NCBI GenBank assembly: GCA_964468045.1
Contig: CAYXTO010000013.1
Coordinates: 28,999 to 92,998, forward strand
Reading direction: 5' to 3'
From: JAWKXU01 sp964468045
GTDB lineage: Bacteria; Pseudomonadota; Alphaproteobacteria; Sphingomonadales; Sphingomonadaceae
DNA length: 64,000 nucleotides
Made by a program: the position numbers and the translations under genes. Under the pieces are notes generated by a model. It was not told where the DNA came from, made no database searches, and saw nothing but the letters and a program-made list of their open reading frames with translations. Positions within the stretch are counted from its first letter, which is position 1; each line of letters begins with the position of its first letter. This document shows positions 1 to 8,150 of the stretch, piece by piece.

Positions 1-1502
1 ATGAAGGGCTGCGGACCGCAGAGATAAAGCAGATCTTCCGACCCATGGGTTCCCAGCACTGCGTCGAGATCGATGCCCGAACCGCCCTCGGGCCGATCCA
101 GATGCACCGTGGCGCAGCGTGACATCGGCCCCTGGGCAAGGTCCTTGCGGAACGCGATTGCGCCTTCATCCCGCGAACAGACATGGAGGTGATAAGGCTT
201 GCCCAGCGCATGGAGGCGATGCGCCATCGCCAGCAGCGGCGTGATGCCGATGCCGCCCGCCACCAGCACGAAGCGGGGTGCGTTTTCATAAAGCACGAAG
301 TTGTTGCGCGGACGGGAGACCGCGATCTCGTCGCCCACCTTCAGCGCATGCATGGCGCGCGAGCCGCCGCGCCCGCCGTCCTCCCGCTTGACCGCGATGC
401 GATAGCGATTGGCGGCCTGGTCGTGGGACACCAGGGAATATTGGCGGACCAGCCCGTCCGGCAGGTGAACCTCGACATGCGCCCCGGCATCGCCTGATGG
501 CAGGACGCGGCCGTCGGCCGGCTCAAGATCGAAGGAACGGATGGCATCGGCCTGATCCTCGATCCTGGCGACGCGCATGGCGATCGGCGCACGATCCTCC
601 TCGGTCGGGATATGGAATTCTCCCGGCCCTTCGAACCAGCCGCGATCGGGGATGCCCTGCCGGCGCAATACGCCATTGGCGAGCTCCCATACGCGCCTGT
701 ACTTGTACCAGGGCACATGCGGCACGAGGTGGTGAATCGTGTGGTCTTCCTGTCCGAACATCAGCCGCCGGAACGATGAATTGCCCCGCACGTAAACCGT
801 CGACTGGAACGGTTCATGCTCCCAGGTCAGCCCGGTGGGATGCTGGATATGCGCGAAGGTATAGGCGACGATACCCAGGCCCACGCGCTGCGGCACCACA
901 TAGAGCAGCAGGAATTCCTTCCACCAGGGCGACATCAGGAAGGCGACATGGGAAATCACCACCGTCGCCAGCATGATATGGAACCAGAGGGCGACCTTGC
1001 CCGACCAGTAATGCCGGCCATAGCGATAATACCAGCCGACCCAGTGCAGATCGGCGAACATCAGGTAGGATACGCCCAGCCATTTCGGCAGATCGACGAA
1101 GCCGGTGTCGGGATCGCGCCCTTCCTCGCCGGTATAGCGATGATGGTCCATATGAATGGCGCGGAACACCGTCATGTTCACACCGGGCAGGAGCAGCTGG
1201 CCGGGGATCACGCCGAGAAGATCGTTCAGCACGCCATTGCTGGAAACCGCGCGGTGCGAGGCATCGTGCAGCGGCGTGAAGGCCAGATAGACCGCGCCGA
1301 GGTTGAACAGCATCGCGATCCACAAGGGAAGATGGCCGCTCATATAGCCCCATACCCCGAGGCCGAACGCGCCCAGCGCCAGCGCGACCAGCGCCGCCTG
1401 CTGGAACGCCAGAAGCGGCACGCGCATCACATCCGCATAGCGCGGGTCTTTCACAACTTGATTAAGTACATCCCTGACTGCGGGATTTCTGGTCATGGCC
1501 AT
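1..1502 (-). CDS. Membrane fatty acid desaturase/hydroxylase fused to ferredoxin-NAD(P) reductase (3' end outside window)
   Basis: One open frame covers two enzymes. Residues 1-300 are a membrane di-iron desaturase/hydroxylase with three histidine boxes, HDASH (79-83), HMDHH (117-121) and HTIHH (254-258), and hydrophobic stretches around 30-75 and 170-215. From about residue 305 a phthalate-dioxygenase-reductase type module begins: the flavin motif RQYSLVS (353-359) and the NAD(P)-site start GGIGITP (416-422). The frame is still open at the window edge, so a C-terminal 2Fe-2S ferredoxin domain, usual in this reductase family, probably lies beyond. The start is ATG 1502, with AGGAG nine bases upstream. 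It is the last gene after the minus-strand beta-oxidation operon, 123 bases from its neighbour and with its own operator-like palindromes. The fusion should let one polypeptide deliver electrons from NAD(P)H to the di-iron centre. The substrate is unknown; an alkyl chain, ring or terpenoid carbon is possible. Confidence 0.85.
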   Translation of the reverse strand, partial: MAMTRNPAVRDVLNQVVKDPRYADVMRVPLLAFQQAALVALALGAFGLGVWGYMSGHLPLWIAMLFNLGAVYLAFTPLHDASHRAVSSNGVLNDLLGVIPGQLLLPGVNMTVFRAIHMDHHRYTGEEGRDPDTGFVDLPKWLGVSYLMFADLHWVGWYYRYGRHYWSGKVALWFHIMLATVVISHVAFLMSPWWKEFLLLYVVPQRVGLGIVAYTFAHIQHPTGLTWEHEPFQSTVYVRGNSSFRRLMFGQEDHTIHHLVPHVPWYKYRRVWELANGVLRRQGIPDRGWFEGPGEFHIPTEEDRAPIAMRVARIEDQADAIRSFDLEPADGRVLPSGDAGAHVEVHLPDGLVRQYSLVSHDQAANRYRIAVKREDGGRGGSRAMHALKVGDEIAVSRPRNNFVLYENAPRFVLVAGGIGITPLLAMAHRLHALGKPYHLHVCSRDEGAIAFRKDLAQGPMSRCATVHLDRPEGGSGIDLDAVLGTHGSEDLLYLCGPQPF

Positions 1503-1536
1503 TGGTCAGCACTCCTGCTCCCGATTCTCCACGCTT

Positions 1537-1555
1537 TGCGTATATTAGATACGCA
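1537..1555. promoter_or_regulatory. 19-bp perfect palindrome upstream of desaturase-reductase gene
   Basis: TGCGTAT-ATTAG-ATACGCA is a 7+5+7 perfect inverted repeat, followed at once by a related half-site TTATGCG (1556-1562). On the minus strand it contains TAATAT, a plausible -10 element for the gene starting at 1502. It is probably an operator. No regulator gene lies next to it, so the protein that binds is unknown. Confidence 0.5.
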
Positions 1556-1564
1556 TTATGCGCT

Positions 1565-1578
1565 TTGACCTGAGTCAA
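1565..1578. promoter_or_regulatory. FNR/CRP-like box TTGAC-N4-GTCAA
   Basis: The sequence TTGAC-CTGA-GTCAA is a perfect 5+4+5 inverted repeat. It lies 62 bases upstream of the desaturase-reductase start codon. A near-identical box lies at exactly the same distance from the Baeyer-Villiger monooxygenase gene (46815-46828). The form matches the general FNR-type half-site TTGAT-N4-ATCAA. The identity of the regulator is an inference. Confidence 0.45.
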
Positions 1579-1625
1579 AATGGGAAAAAGCAGGAGCGGC
1601 GCCTGTGGTCGCGTCGCTTCAGTCG

Positions 1626-2582
1626 TCAGGCAGGATAGGGTGGCATCCCCATGCGCGCCCGCGCGCGGGCATAATCCTCCACCAGCCATTCGATGTAATC
1701 GCCCGCCGGCTCGGAGCGCTTGATCGCGCCGATGCCCTGCCCCGCGCTCCAGATATCCTTCCAGGCCTTGGCATTGTCGCCGCCGCCGTCGATATTGATC
1801 GCCTTGCCTTCGGGGCGAACGAGCTGGGCCGGATCGAGGCCATTCTCGAGGATGGAGGGGCGCAGGAAATTGGCGTTCACCCCGGTGAAGCAATTGGTCA
1901 CCACGATATCGTCCGCCACGCCGTCGACGATCATCTGCTTGAAGCCGGGCTGGGTATTCGCTTCCGCGCTCGCGAGGAAGGGCGAGCCGATATAGGCGAA
2001 ATCCGCGCCGAGCACTTCCGCCGCCAGCACGGCCTGCCCGTTGGCGATCGCGCCGGACAGCAGCACCAGGCCATCCCACCATTCGCGCAGTTCCTGCATC
2101 AGTGCGAAAGGCGAGCGATCCCCCGTGTGCCCGCCGGCGCCCGCGCCCACCGCAATGATCCCGTCCACCCCCATCTCCGCACATTTGCGGGCATGGCGGT
2201 CCTTGATCACATCCTGGAACACCAGCGAGCCATTGGCCTGCAAGGCGCGCACCAGATCGGGATTGGCGGCCAGCGCCAGCACCACGATCGGCACCTTATG
2301 CTTCAGCACGATCTCCAGATCCGCTTCCAGCCGCGAGTTGGACTTGTGCGCCACCAAATTGATCGCATAGGGCACATCGCCGACGCTGGCCGCAATCCGC
2401 GCGATATCCGCATCCAGTTGCTCGCTGGTGCGCGGGTTGAGCGCGGGCATCGAACCGATGATCCCGGCCCTGCACTGCTCGATCACCAGATCGGCGGTGG
2501 AGGCGATGAACATCGGCCCGGCCATGACCGGCAGCCGCAAATTGGCCTTCAGGCGGCGCGCAAGCTCGGCGCGATTGGACAT
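1626..2582 (-). CDS. Nitronate monooxygenase / 2-nitropropane dioxygenase-like flavoprotein
   Basis: A TIM-barrel FMN protein of about 318 residues of the NPD family. The N-terminus LRLPVMAGPMFIAST, the central GAGAGGHTGDRSPFAL segment and the later LGADFAYIGSPFLAS match the phosphate- and FMN-binding parts of this family. Family members oxidise nitronates or act as enoyl reductases and other flavin enzymes, so the true substrate cannot be read here. The start is ATG 2582, with GGAGGGG nine bases upstream; it follows the hydratase stop after one base, so the two are translationally linked. A longer frame to 2639 would overlap that hydratase and is unlikely. Inside a CoA-thioester operon a role as an FMN enoyl-CoA or side-product oxidoreductase is possible. 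Confidence is high for the family and low for the substrate. Confidence 0.85.
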   Translation of the reverse strand: MSNRAELARRLKANLRLPVMAGPMFIASTADLVIEQCRAGIIGSMPALNPRTSEQLDADIARIAASVGDVPYAINLVAHKSNSRLEADLEIVLKHKVPIVVLALAANPDLVRALQANGSLVFQDVIKDRHARKCAEMGVDGIIAVGAGAGGHTGDRSPFALMQELREWWDGLVLLSGAIANGQAVLAAEVLGADFAYIGSPFLASAEANTQPGFKQMIVDGVADDIVVTNCFTGVNANFLRPSILENGLDPAQLVRPEGKAINIDGGGDNAKAWKDIWSAGQGIGAIKRSEPAGDYIEWLVEDYARARARMGMPPYPA

Positions 2583-2583
2583 T

Positions 2584-3435
2584 CTAGTTACCCCTCCATT
2601 CGATGCGGCCGCCGTCGAGCACCTTGCGATCCCCCACAAAGCCCTGGAAATGCGCCTGCGTCCCGTCCTTCCATATCCGGAAAGTCAGGGTGTCGCCCGG
2701 CATCACCACGCCCGAAAAACGGCACGACAGATGGCCGACAGCCGACGGGTCCCGGCCCAGCGCGCGGGAAACGGCGACGCCCGCGATGCCGTAGCTCGCC
2801 AGCCCTTGCAGGATCGGCCGCTCGAACCCGGCCTTCTTGGCGAAATCGGGCTTGAGATGGAGCGGGTTCCAGTCCCCCGACAGGCGATAGATCAGCGCCG
2901 CGCGCGGCGACGTCTCGAAGCTGCCGGTCGCATCGGGATCACTCGCAAAATCGAAGCCCTGCTCGCGCGCGGGCGGCTCCCCGCCGAAGCCGCCATCGCC
3001 GCGCAGCAACAGCGTCTGGTGCAGGCGGCAATAGGAGCGGCCATCGGCGGCGTCGCGGATTTCCCGCTCCACCACCATGATCGCGCCCTTGCCTTCGCCG
3101 CGATCCGCCAGCGTATGGACACGGGCAGTGCCGACGATCTCGCCGGAGGCGGGCAGCGGATGCTCGAACCACGCCGCCTGCGCCATATGGACCAGCTTGG
3201 TGAAGTCGATCCCGAACTTGGGGTCGCGCATCCACATGCCGGGCGAGGCCAGCGTCACCGCATAGGTGGGCAGCACCTTGAGCGCGGTCTCGTCCATGAA
3301 GGCGAGATCGCCTTCATCGAGCGGATCGCGGGCAAGACCGACCCCCAATGCGTAGAGGATCGCGTCGCGCGCCTGCCATGCATGGCGCGTCTCGCCGAAA
3401 TCATGGGCGAACAGCGCGGCGCTATCGATCGGCAT
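2584..3435 (-). CDS. MaoC-type R-specific enoyl-CoA hydratase 2 (double hot-dog)
   Basis: A 283-residue protein with two hot-dog halves, like the hydratase-2 part of peroxisomal multifunctional enzyme 2. The catalytic half has YRLSGDWNPLHLKPDFA, the Asp/His hydratase motif, followed by FERPILQGLASYGIAG. In most relatives that second motif reads PILHGL; here Gln replaces His. It should hydrate trans-2-enoyl-CoA to (3R)-3-hydroxyacyl-CoA. The next gene upstream in the operon (3440-4354) is the matching (3R)-hydroxyacyl-CoA dehydrogenase, four bases away, so the pair is a split form of the eukaryotic fused enzyme. Confidence 0.88.
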   Translation of the reverse strand: MPIDSAALFAHDFGETRHAWQARDAILYALGVGLARDPLDEGDLAFMDETALKVLPTYAVTLASPGMWMRDPKFGIDFTKLVHMAQAAWFEHPLPASGEIVGTARVHTLADRGEGKGAIMVVEREIRDAADGRSYCRLHQTLLLRGDGGFGGEPPAREQGFDFASDPDATGSFETSPRAALIYRLSGDWNPLHLKPDFAKKAGFERPILQGLASYGIAGVAVSRALGRDPSAVGHLSCRFSGVVMPGDTLTFRIWKDGTQAHFQGFVGDRKVLDGGRIEWRGN

Positions 3436-3439
3436 GGCG

Positions 3440-4354
3440 TCAGCAGGGGTCCCAGGTGAACACGTCGCCCGAGCGGTGCAGCGGATAGAAATCGTTGCGA
3501 AACTGGTCGAACACCCGCTCCGTCACCGTTTCCGGCGTCCAGCCATCCGAAGTATGCGCGGTGCGGATCGGGCGCGGCTGCGAGAACAGGTAGATCTCGT
3601 TGTTGCGCACGCCGAAGATCTGCCCGGTCACGTCCCTCGCCTCGTCACTGGTCAGGGCCACCACGAAGGGCGCGATCTTGTTGGCATCGAGCTTCTTCAG
3701 CCCTTCCACGCGCTTCTGCTGTTCCGGCGTATCGGTCGGGATCGAATCGATCATCCGGGTCCAGGCGAAGGGCGCGACCGCGTTGGAACGCACGCCGAAG
3801 CGCTGCATGTCGATCGCGATGCTCTTGGACAGGCCGACGATGCCCATCTTCGCCGATGCATAATTGGCCTGGCCGAAATTGCCGATCAGGCCCGCAGTGG
3901 ACGTCATGTGGACATAGGCGCCGGAGCCCTGCTCCTTGAAGTAGGGGGCGGCGGCGCGGCTGGTGTTGAAGCTGCCCTTGAGGTGGACCGCCAGCACCGC
4001 GTCGAAATCGTCCGGCCCCATCTTGTGGAAGAACAGGTCGCGCAGATTGCCGGCATTGTTCACCACGCCGTCGATCCGGCCGAAATTGTCGATGGCGGCC
4101 TTGATCATGGCGACGCCGCCTTCCCAATCCGCCACGGAATCATGGCTGGCGACAGCCTTGCCGCCCATGGCGCGGATCTCTTCCACGACCTGCTCGGCCG
4201 GCGAGGGGCCTTCCTGCCCTTCCCCGGTCAGCGAAACGCCGAGATCGTTGACCACCACGGCCGCGCCGGCCTTCGCCATTTCCAGCGCGATGCCGCGCCC
4301 GACGCCGCGCCCGGCGCCGGTGACGAGGACGGCCTTGCCTTCCATCATGCCCAT
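3440..4354 (-). CDS. (3R)-hydroxyacyl-CoA dehydrogenase, MFE-2-type SDR
   Basis: A 304-residue classical SDR with the NAD(H) motif TGAGRGVGRG near the start, NNAG, a Ser in MTSTAG and YASAK as the Tyr/Lys pair. The insert around residues 40-60 (NDLGVSLTGEG, then PSPAEQVVEEI) is typical of the 17-beta-HSD4/MFE-2 dehydrogenase domain, not of FabG. The C-terminal extension of about 60 residues is also typical of that group. Predicted reaction: (3R)-3-hydroxyacyl-CoA to 3-ketoacyl-CoA with NAD+. It works with the hydratase at 2584 and the acyl-CoA dehydrogenase at 4365 in R-specific beta-oxidation of a branched or cyclic acid. A GAGGT ribosome site precedes ATG 4354. Confidence 0.87.
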   Translation of the reverse strand: MGMMEGKAVLVTGAGRGVGRGIALEMAKAGAAVVVNDLGVSLTGEGQEGPSPAEQVVEEIRAMGGKAVASHDSVADWEGGVAMIKAAIDNFGRIDGVVNNAGNLRDLFFHKMGPDDFDAVLAVHLKGSFNTSRAAAPYFKEQGSGAYVHMTSTAGLIGNFGQANYASAKMGIVGLSKSIAIDMQRFGVRSNAVAPFAWTRMIDSIPTDTPEQQKRVEGLKKLDANKIAPFVVALTSDEARDVTGQIFGVRNNEIYLFSQPRPIRTAHTSDGWTPETVTERVFDQFRNDFYPLHRSGDVFTWDPC

Positions 4355-4364
4355 GTGACTTACC

Positions 4365-5543
4365 TCAATAGCTCCTGGGGAGTTCCAGCACCTTTTCGGC
4401 GATGAAGCTCATGATCAGTTGTTCGGTGATGGGGGCGAGGCGGGTCAGCACGCTTTCGCGGAACAGCCGCTCGACGTGATATTCCTTGGCATAGCCGAAG
4501 CCGCCATGGGTCGCGACCGCCTGATAGGCCGCATCGAAGCAGGCCCGGGCCGCCAGGAACTTGGCCGCATTGGCTTCCGCCCCGCAGGGCAGGCCGCTGT
4601 CGTACAGGCGCGCGGCCTTCTCGACCATCAGCCAGGCGCTTTCCAGATACATCCACTTTTCCGCGAGCGGATGCTGGATGCCCTGGTTCTGGCCGATCTG
4701 CCGATCGAACACGACGCGTTCCTTGGCGTATTTCACTGCGCGGCGCAGCGCATCGCGGCCGATGCCGATCGCCTCGCAGGCGATCAGGATGCGTTCCGGG
4801 TTGAGGCTGTGCAGGATGTAGCCGAAGCCCTTGCCCTCCTCGCCGATCCGGTCCTCCTCGGGAATGAACAGGTCCTCGATGAAGATGGCGTTCGAATCCA
4901 CCGCCTTGCGGCCCATCTTGGGGATCAGGTGGACGTCGATCTTGGAACGGTCGAGATCGGTGTAGAAGATCGTGATGCCATCGGTCGGCTTCTTGCAATC
5001 CTCGAACTTGGTGGTGCGCGTCAGCAGCATGATCTTGTTCGCCACCTGCGCGGTGGAGGTCCACACCTTCTGCCCGTTCACCCGATAGCCGCCCGGCACC
5101 TTCTCGGCGAAGGTCTTGATCCGGGTGGTGTTGAGCCCGGCATCCGGCTCGGTGAAGCCGAAGCACACCTGGTCCTCGCCAGCGACGAGCCGGGGCACCC
5201 AGCGCGCCTTCTGCTCGTCCGTGCCCTTGACCACGATGGGATGCGGGCCGAACAGATTGATGTGGATGGTGGACGCCGCCGCGAAGCCGCCGCCCGAAGC
5301 AGCGACCTCGTTCATCATGGTCATCGCTTCGGTCACACCGAGGCCGGACCCGCCATATTCCTCCGGCATGGTGATGCCCAGCCAGCCGCCCTCGGCCATG
5401 GCGCGGTGAAATTCGCGGGGGAACTTGCCGTCGTCGTCGCGGGCAAGCCAGTATTCGTCGTCGAAGGGTGCGCAGGCCGCGCGCACGCCTTCGCGAATGG
5501 CGTTCAGGTCTTCCTCCGTTGGCAGGGGCCGTTGCTCACTCAT
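4365..5543 (-). CDS. Acyl-CoA dehydrogenase
   Basis: A 392-residue flavoprotein of the usual family length. It has the FAD/substrate motif FGFTEPDAGLNTTRIKT, the strand motif GYRVNGQKVWTS, and a C-terminal GGFGYAKEYHVERLFRES, in which the Glu of KEYHVER aligns with the catalytic base of medium-chain enzymes. It should make the trans-2-enoyl-CoA used by the downstream hydratase. ATG 5543 has CGGAG nine bases upstream. The gap of 10 bases to the SDR gene indicates one transcript. Confidence 0.92.
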   Translation of the reverse strand: MSEQRPLPTEEDLNAIREGVRAACAPFDDEYWLARDDDGKFPREFHRAMAEGGWLGITMPEEYGGSGLGVTEAMTMMNEVAASGGGFAAASTIHINLFGPHPIVVKGTDEQKARWVPRLVAGEDQVCFGFTEPDAGLNTTRIKTFAEKVPGGYRVNGQKVWTSTAQVANKIMLLTRTTKFEDCKKPTDGITIFYTDLDRSKIDVHLIPKMGRKAVDSNAIFIEDLFIPEEDRIGEEGKGFGYILHSLNPERILIACEAIGIGRDALRRAVKYAKERVVFDRQIGQNQGIQHPLAEKWMYLESAWLMVEKAARLYDSGLPCGAEANAAKFLAARACFDAAYQAVATHGGFGYAKEYHVERLFRESVLTRLAPITEQLIMSFIAEKVLELPRSY

Positions 5544-5612
5544 CTTGTCAGGCTCCGTCTGATGTTTCTTGTCGAATAACGGGACATATGCAGGCGAGGG
5601 TCGCTCGCGATC

Positions 5613-6485
5613 TCATGCTTCTCCGGCGGCGGCCAGCGTCTTGCGGGCGGCGACCAGATGCGGGATGTCGACCATCTTGCCGTCGATCCCGAGCGTGCCC
5701 GCATCGGGATTGGCGGCAAAGGCATCCACCACGCGCCGGGCGAAAGCCACTTCCTCGTCCGAGGGGGAGAAGCAGCGATTGATCGTCTCGACCTGCGCGG
5801 GGTGGATCGCGACGCGGCCGGTAAACCCGTCGCGCCGGGCGCGGCGGCAATCGGCTTCCAGCCCTTCCGGGTCCTTGAAGTTGGCATAGAGCGTATCGAG
5901 CGGCGCCACTCCGGCGGCGGCGGCGGCGAACAGGCACTGCGCCCGCGCGACCTGATAGGGAAAGGTCCAGCTTCCGTCCGGTTCCTTGTTGTCGGTGATG
6001 CCGATCGCGGCGCCGAGATCCTCCGCCCCCCACGTCAAGCCGACCAGCCGCTCGCCGGCCTGCTGGTAGCTCCCGAGCGCGAACATGGCCGCCGGGGTTT
6101 CGGTGGAAACCACCGCGATCTTGACCGTGCCCTGCGCAATGCCCGAGCGCTGCTCCAGCGCGTCGAGATAATGGCCGATCCGCTCGATGTCGTGGGCGCC
6201 ATTGGCCTTGGGCACCAGGATCCCGGCAAGGCCCGGGCGGACCACCGCGGAAAGATCCGCCAGGGTCAGCCCGGTATCGAGCGGGTTGATCCGCACGAAC
6301 AGCGCCGGTTCGACCTCGCCCGCCTGGTCCAGCCAGCCCTGCACCATTTCGCGGGCGGTGTCCTTCATCGAAGGCGCGACCGAATCCTCCAGGTCCAGGA
6401 TCAGCACGTCGGCGCCGCTCTCGCGGGCCTTGGCGAACTTCTTGTCCGAATCGCCCGGGACGAACAGAAGCGAGCGCAGCCTCAT
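5613..6485 (-). CDS. CoA-ester lyase of the CitE / HpcH-HpaI family
   Basis: A 290-residue TIM barrel beginning MRLRSLLFVPGDSDKKF, the hallmark start of the CitE/malyl-CoA/citramalyl-CoA lyase family. It carries LILDLEDSV (Mg2+ Asp/Glu), LFVRINPLDTG and GLTWGAEDLGAAIG. It cleaves or forms a beta-hydroxyacyl-CoA between an acyl-CoA and an oxo-acid. ATG 6485 overlaps the TGA of the MaoC gene as ATGA. Much longer frames upstream read through that gene and are not real. A MaoC hydratase directly followed by this lyase resembles the itaconyl-CoA hydratase / citramalyl-CoA lyase pair (RipB-RipC), so processing of a branched C5 product is one option. The substrate is not proven. Confidence 0.87.
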   Translation of the reverse strand: MRLRSLLFVPGDSDKKFAKARESGADVLILDLEDSVAPSMKDTAREMVQGWLDQAGEVEPALFVRINPLDTGLTLADLSAVVRPGLAGILVPKANGAHDIERIGHYLDALEQRSGIAQGTVKIAVVSTETPAAMFALGSYQQAGERLVGLTWGAEDLGAAIGITDNKEPDGSWTFPYQVARAQCLFAAAAAGVAPLDTLYANFKDPEGLEADCRRARRDGFTGRVAIHPAQVETINRCFSPSDEEVAFARRVVDAFAANPDAGTLGIDGKMVDIPHLVAARKTLAAAGEA

Positions 6486-6937
6486 GCCTGCGGCTTCTTC
6501 ATCATCAGCGCGTTGCGCACGGTGCGGCAGACCACCTCGTCGCGCTGGTTGTAGCCGACATGCTCGAAAGTGACGATGCCCTGGGTCGGGCGCGATTTGC
6601 TCTCGCGCAGCGCCAGAACCTTGGTTTCGCTGCGGATCGTATCGCCCGCGAACACCGGCTTGGGGAAGGTTGTCTCGGTCATCCCGAGATTGCCGATGGT
6701 CGTGCCGAAAGTGGTGTCCTGCACCGAAAGGCCGATGACGAGGCCCAGCGTGAACATCGAATTCATCAGCGGCTTGCCGAATTCGGTCGTCTCGCAATAG
6801 GCGTGGTCGATATGGATCGCCGCCGGATTATAGGTCAGCGACGAGTACAGCATATTGTCCATGTCGAGCACGGTCCGGCGGACTTCGTGCCGGAAAACCT
6901 GACCTTCGGTGAATTCATCGAAATACAAACCCGGCAT
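6482..6937 (-). CDS. Single-domain MaoC-like hydratase (mesaconyl/itaconyl-CoA hydratase-like)
   Basis: A 151-residue hot-dog protein with FTEGQVFRHEVRRTV, MLYSSLTYNPAAIHIDHAY (hydratase motif with Asn/His) and FAGDTIRSETKVL. The usual SGD of hydratase 2 is replaced by SLTYNPAAIH, as in the mesaconyl/itaconyl-CoA hydratase branch. The start was set at ATG 6937, which has a GGGAG site and lies 13 bases after the thiolase stop; an earlier start at 6988 would run into the thiolase gene. It overlaps the CoA-ester lyase by four bases, which suggests the two act in sequence on the same intermediate. Confidence 0.8.
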   Translation of the reverse strand: MPGLYFDEFTEGQVFRHEVRRTVLDMDNMLYSSLTYNPAAIHIDHAYCETTEFGKPLMNSMFTLGLVIGLSVQDTTFGTTIGNLGMTETTFPKPVFAGDTIRSETKVLALRESKSRPTQGIVTFEHVGYNQRDEVVCRTVRNALMMKKPQA

Positions 6938-6950
6938 CTGCCCTGCTCCC

Positions 6951-8150
6951 TCAATCCTTGCGGCCGAGAATCGAGACGGCCGCGACATTGTTGAACGGCG
7001 CGCCGCCCAGATTGTGAGTCAGACCGAACTTCACATCCTGCCGCTGCCGTTCGCCAGCGCGCCCTAGCAGTTGGTTGTAGACTTCGTAAGCCATCCTGAG
7101 ACCCGAAGCGCCGACCGGGTGCCCGAAGCACTTCAGCCCGCCGTCGAGCTGGCACGGGATCGCGCCGCCGGCATCATAGCGTCCATCGAGAATATCGGCG
7201 GGAGCGCGGCCGGGGTCGGACAGGCCGAGATCTTCCATGATCACCAGCTCGGTGATCGAGAAGCAGTCATGCACCTCGGTCAGATCGATATCCGCCTTGG
7301 GATCGGAAATCCCGGCTTCGGCATAGGCGCGCTGCGCCGCCGCCTGGGTATTGGGCACATGGGCGCCGTCCCATTCGGAGAACTGCATCTCGCTGCCGTT
7401 GCTGGCGGAAAGCTGGATCGCCTTGATCGTCACCGGGTTGTCGATGCCCAGTTCCTTCGCGATCTCGGGCGTGGTGAGAATGGCGGCGGCCGCACCGTCG
7501 GACACGCCGCAGCAATCGAACAACCCCAGCGGATCGGCAATCAGCGGGGCATTGACGATAGTTTCCATATCGATCGCCTTGCGCAGATGCGCCTTGGGCG
7601 AATGGACCCCGTTCTGATGGCTCTTCCACGAAACATGCGCCATCGCGCGCTTGAGATCGCCCGCATCGACTCCGTGCCTGGCGGCATAGGCTCCGGCCAG
7701 TTGCGCGAAGGTGCCGGGCGCGGAACCGTAGGGCATCCACAGGTCGTTCTGCACGCCCTTGGTCTTGAGCGGCAGCCCGCCGTAGCCGGTGTCCTTGAGC
7801 TTCTCGACGCCGATGGCCAGCGCCACGTCGACCGCGCCGGACGCCACCGCATAGGCCGCGCCGCGCAGGGCCTCCGTGCCAGTCGCGCACATGTTCTCGA
7901 CCCGCGTTACCGGAACCCGGTCCAGCCGCAGGGCATGCGCCGCCGGCAGCGAGCTGTTGCCGACATTGATGTCGTCCAGCGCATTGCCGACCCACACCGC
8001 CTCGATCCGCTTCCGGTCGATCCCGGCGTCGGCCAGCGCCTCGGTGAAAGCCTCTACCATCAGCCCTTCAGCGGCGATGTCCCAGCGCTCGCCGAAACGG
8101 GTGCAGCCCATGCCGATGACGGCGACCTTGTCCCTGATTCCGCGAGCCAT
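6951..8150 (-). CDS. Thiolase, SCP-x / acetyl-CoA acetyltransferase type
   Basis: A 399-residue thiolase with the nucleophilic Cys in ENMCATGTEALRG (Cys88), HDCFSITELV and the C-terminal CFGHPVGASGLRM, so the Cys-His-Cys machinery is intact. It should cleave a 3-ketoacyl-CoA with CoA. ATG 8150 overlaps the stop of the upstream HMG-CoA-synthase-like/DUF35 gene by one base (TGATG). That coupling suggests the two proteins form a complex, as archaeal thiolase-HMGCS-DUF35 assemblies and the BbsA/BbsB thiolase do. The substrate probably carries a branched or aromatic/alicyclic acyl group, but this is inferred. Confidence 0.9.
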   Translation of the reverse strand: MARGIRDKVAVIGMGCTRFGERWDIAAEGLMVEAFTEALADAGIDRKRIEAVWVGNALDDINVGNSSLPAAHALRLDRVPVTRVENMCATGTEALRGAAYAVASGAVDVALAIGVEKLKDTGYGGLPLKTKGVQNDLWMPYGSAPGTFAQLAGAYAARHGVDAGDLKRAMAHVSWKSHQNGVHSPKAHLRKAIDMETIVNAPLIADPLGLFDCCGVSDGAAAAILTTPEIAKELGIDNPVTIKAIQLSASNGSEMQFSEWDGAHVPNTQAAAQRAYAEAGISDPKADIDLTEVHDCFSITELVIMEDLGLSDPGRAPADILDGRYDAGGAIPCQLDGGLKCFGHPVGASGLRMAYEVYNQLLGRAGERQRQDVKFGLTHNLGGAPFNNVAAVSILGRKD

